Part shown: piece by piece, positions 62,464 to 64,000 of the stretch
Position numbering within the stretch: position 1 is the stretch's first letter
Layout: every line of letters starts with the position of its first letter
Source: Roseburia lenta
GTDB taxonomy: Bacteria; Bacillota; Clostridia; Lachnospirales; Lachnospiraceae
Direction: 5' to 3'
DNA length: 64,000 nt
Assembly (NCBI RefSeq): GCF_014287435.1
Contig: NZ_JACOPG010000003.1
Coordinates: 248,001-312,000 of the forward strand
The notes under the pieces: model-generated
What the model saw: the letters and a program-made list of their open reading frames with translations, nothing else
What the model was told of the DNA's origin: nothing
Database searches by the model: none
Position numbers and translations under genes: made by a program

Positions 62464-63524
62464 CCCGCAGCCAGAAACGGAGAAAGAGAAGAAAGACAAT
62501 CCTCATCATTGAGGTAATTGTTTTACTTTTGCTCTTGGCAGGTCTTTTCCTTTGGTTAAAGGTCGGTCTGATCAACTGGGATGATCTGAAGAACTTAAAG
62601 ACAAATAATCTGGATGAAGAAACACAGGATCTTTTGGATGACTATACGACGATTGCCCTGTTTGGTGTGGACAACCGTGCGACCGGTAATTATGATTCCG
62701 GTAACAGTGACAGCATCATGATCTGCAGCATTAACAACAACACCAAGGAAGTAAAACTGGTATCTGTTTACCGTGATACCTGTCTGGATGTGGATGGTGA
62801 TGAGACATTCCGTAAATGTAATTATGCATACAATCATGGCGGACCGCAGGAAGCCATTGAGATGCTCAACCGCAACCTGGATCTGAACATTCAAAAATAT
62901 GTATCCGTTGACTTCTATGCACTGGCTGAGGCGGTAGATGCCTTGGGCGGCATTGAATTGGACATTACGGATGAAGAAGCATCTTATATGAATGGTGTCG
63001 GCGGCTACATCGCAATGACCGCTGAGATCACCGGACGAAAGGGCGGCAATGTATCCGTTGGTCATCAGACGGTCAATGGTGTGCAGGCAGTTGCCTATTG
63101 CCGTATCCGTTATACTGCAGGCGGTGACTTCGGTCGTGCGGAGAGGCAGAGAACCGTCTTAGAGCAGATGGTGGCAAAATTAGATGGCGCAAGCCTGAGT
63201 GAACTGAACGATCTGGTAGATGCCGTATTTGATGATATCGGCACCAACTTTACCATGACACAGATCATTTCCATGGCAACATCCATGAAAGATTATCAGT
63301 TGGCAGGAACCGCAGGATTCCCATTTGCTAAGCGAACAGGTAACTTTGGTTCGCAGGGAAGTCTGGTCGTACCGTGTACACTGGAATCCAATGTAAAATA
63401 TCTGCATGCATATCTGTTTGGAAATGAGGATGCACAGTTGTCTGATGAACTGGTCAAGATCAGTGATGATATCGTAAACTTCACCGGTTACACGCAGGAT
63501 GATGCGTTGGATTACGGCTTCTAA
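62460..63524 (+). CDS. LytR-CpsA-Psr (LCP) glycopolymer ligase
   Basis: 354 residues. Basic N-terminus then one helix (TILIIEVIVLLLLLAGLFLW), then the LCP domain: TIALFGVDNRATGN, SDSIMICSINNNTKEVKLVS, YRDTCLDV with catalytic-site Arg, CNYAYNHGG, YVSVDFYALAEAVDALGGIE, and AYCRIRYTAGGDFGRAERQR. LCP enzymes move the finished polymer from its lipid carrier to the C6 of MurNAc in peptidoglycan. It forms a two-gene operon with the 45-residue protein and closes with a strong terminator. It is the likely final step for the polymer built here. Confidence 0.95.
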   Translation: MTRSQKRRKRRKTILIIEVIVLLLLLAGLFLWLKVGLINWDDLKNLKTNNLDEETQDLLDDYTTIALFGVDNRATGNYDSGNSDSIMICSINNNTKEVKLVSVYRDTCLDVDGDETFRKCNYAYNHGGPQEAIEMLNRNLDLNIQKYVSVDFYALAEAVDALGGIELDITDEEASYMNGVGGYIAMTAEITGRKGGNVSVGHQTVNGVQAVAYCRIRYTAGGDFGRAERQRTVLEQMVAKLDGASLSELNDLVDAVFDDIGTNFTMTQIISMATSMKDYQLAGTAGFPFAKRTGNFGSQGSLVVPCTLESNVKYLHAYLFGNEDAQLSDELVKISDDIVNFTGYTQDDALDYGF

Positions 63525-63536
63525 ATCTACAGAAAA

Positions 63537-63565
63537 AAATCCGAGGGAATTGCCCTCGGATTTTT
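63537..63565 (+). terminator. Rho-independent terminator after the LCP gene
   Basis: Eleven-bp stem (63537-63547 with 63553-63563), five-base loop, T-run. Confidence 0.92.
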
Positions 63566-63580
63566 GCGTTCCTAAAGAAT

Positions 63581-63849
63581 GCGGATTGCATGGGTGCGTG
63601 TACAGCTGGGGCTGAACCAAGGGGGAGGCAGGGGAGGATGTATTTGAGTAAAAATTCGTCGTATCTCTGAAAGAGACTGTTTGTTTGAAAATGAACTGTC
63701 TCTTGCACAGCGCCTGTCTAACTTTGCAAAGACAGTTCTAAAAGATAAAAACAAATAGTCTCTTTCTAGAGATACAGAATTTTATGACACATCCTCCCCT
63801 GCCTCCCCCTTGGTTCAGCCCCAGCTGTACACGCGCCCATCCAATCCGC
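63581..63849. repeat. Long nested inverted repeat (MITE-like or structured RNA)
   Basis: Outer arms of about 61 bp (63581-63641 and 63789-63849) are reverse complements with about two mismatches. Inside, a second pair (about 63658-63684 with 63743-63770) and a third (GAACTGTCT... at about 63694 with AGACAGTTC ending at about 63738) continue the fold, so almost all 269 bases could make one long hairpin. It contains no ORF of note. Arms are rich in purine on one strand (GGGGGAGGCAGGGGAGGATG). It occupies the 430-base gap after the LCP terminator. Confidence 0.85.
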
Positions 63850-63954
63850 CGCTTCACAAGACTTCAAAAAATGTCCTATCTTTCATCACAAAGTTATCAC
63901 ATTTAACCCCTACACTAAGTGACATAAGCAAGGAACCGAAAGGAGACGATACAA

Positions 63955-64000
63955 ATGAGCGAGTTCGATCAGAATACACAAGGCGAGAACACGCAGAATA
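63955..64000 (+). CDS. Start of an unidentified gene (3' cut by window edge)
   Basis: ATG at 63955 with AAAGGAG eight to ten bases upstream. Only 15 codons are visible (MSEFDQNTQGENTQN), hydrophilic and low-complexity. Function cannot be told. Confidence 0.7.
   Translation, partial: MSEFDQNTQGENTQN

Noticed and set aside
1..64000. tRNA, rRNA or CRISPR array
   Set aside because: None was seen; the only regular repeats are coding repeats and the hairpin element near the right end.

Overview
The window looks like a low-to-mid GC Gram-positive anaerobe of the Clostridia, most likely a gut Lachnospiraceae (Roseburia/Agathobacter/Lachnospira-like). Evidence is indirect: strong AGGAGG-type ribosome binding sites, TTGACA/TATAAT promoters, two Spo0A-like regulators, an LCP (LytR-CpsA-Psr) protein, peptidoglycan hydrolases with signal peptides, and no outer-membrane genes. 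It is one very large cell-surface polysaccharide region, nearly all on the + strand, built of cassettes of differing base composition separated by recombination scars.

Layout. (1) 1-6878: the end of a Wzt-type polysaccharide ABC exporter ATPase, then three secreted wall-active proteins (GH25 muramidase, Amidase_3, transglutaminase-like) carrying the same C-terminal repeat array. (2) 6886-10876: an AT-rich insertion with a DNA2-like SF1 helicase broken by an in-frame TGA and a zinc-finger-like partner. (3) 10826-13375: a scar made of a decayed YfhO-like/metallo-beta-lactamase gene on the - strand and the C-terminus of a tyrosine recombinase. (4) 13402-24337: a ten-gene cassette: WecE aminotransferase, ATP-grasp ligase, membrane GT2, DegT-like protein, pyruvate-aldolase (HMGL) protein, Wzx flippase, GT52-like transferase, KdsB-like CMP-sugar synthetase, an HMGL aldolase fused to a second domain, and a KdsC-like phosphatase. 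There is no KdsA or NeuB. I read this as a possible undescribed route to a CMP-activated 3-deoxy-ulosonic acid and consider it the most interesting system in the window. (5) 24405-34376: polytopic GT-C/DUF2142 membrane proteins, a membrane-anchored histidine phosphatase, a large YobI-like P-loop NTPase and a fragment of an AAA-ATPase/DUF1703 gene. (6) 34463-45248: a glycosyltransferase-rich cassette with acetyltransferase, acyltransferase and a second flippase. (7) 45245-49558: epimerase (- strand), DUF6020 membrane protein, GT2, RfbC. (8) 49614-55472: regulatory block: an 18-residue peptide, AgrC/AgrA-like kinase and LytTR regulator, two Spo0A-like regulators and an XRE/S24-like regulator. 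(9) 55490-63524: GtrA, GT-C, UDP-sugar pyrophosphorylase, initiating polyprenyl-phosphate sugar transferase, GT2 and LCP ligase. The window ends with a long nested inverted repeat and the start of another gene.

How it fits together: the sugar transferase at 59394 starts a repeat unit on undecaprenyl phosphate, the many GT2/GT-C enzymes extend and decorate it, one of two flippases or the Wzt exporter moves it, and the LCP protein attaches it to peptidoglycan. Two flippases plus an ABC exporter suggest more than one polymer. The quorum-type and Spo0A-type regulators probably tune surface polymer to density or developmental state. No tRNA, rRNA or CRISPR was seen. Functions come from motif recognition by eye, without database searches.
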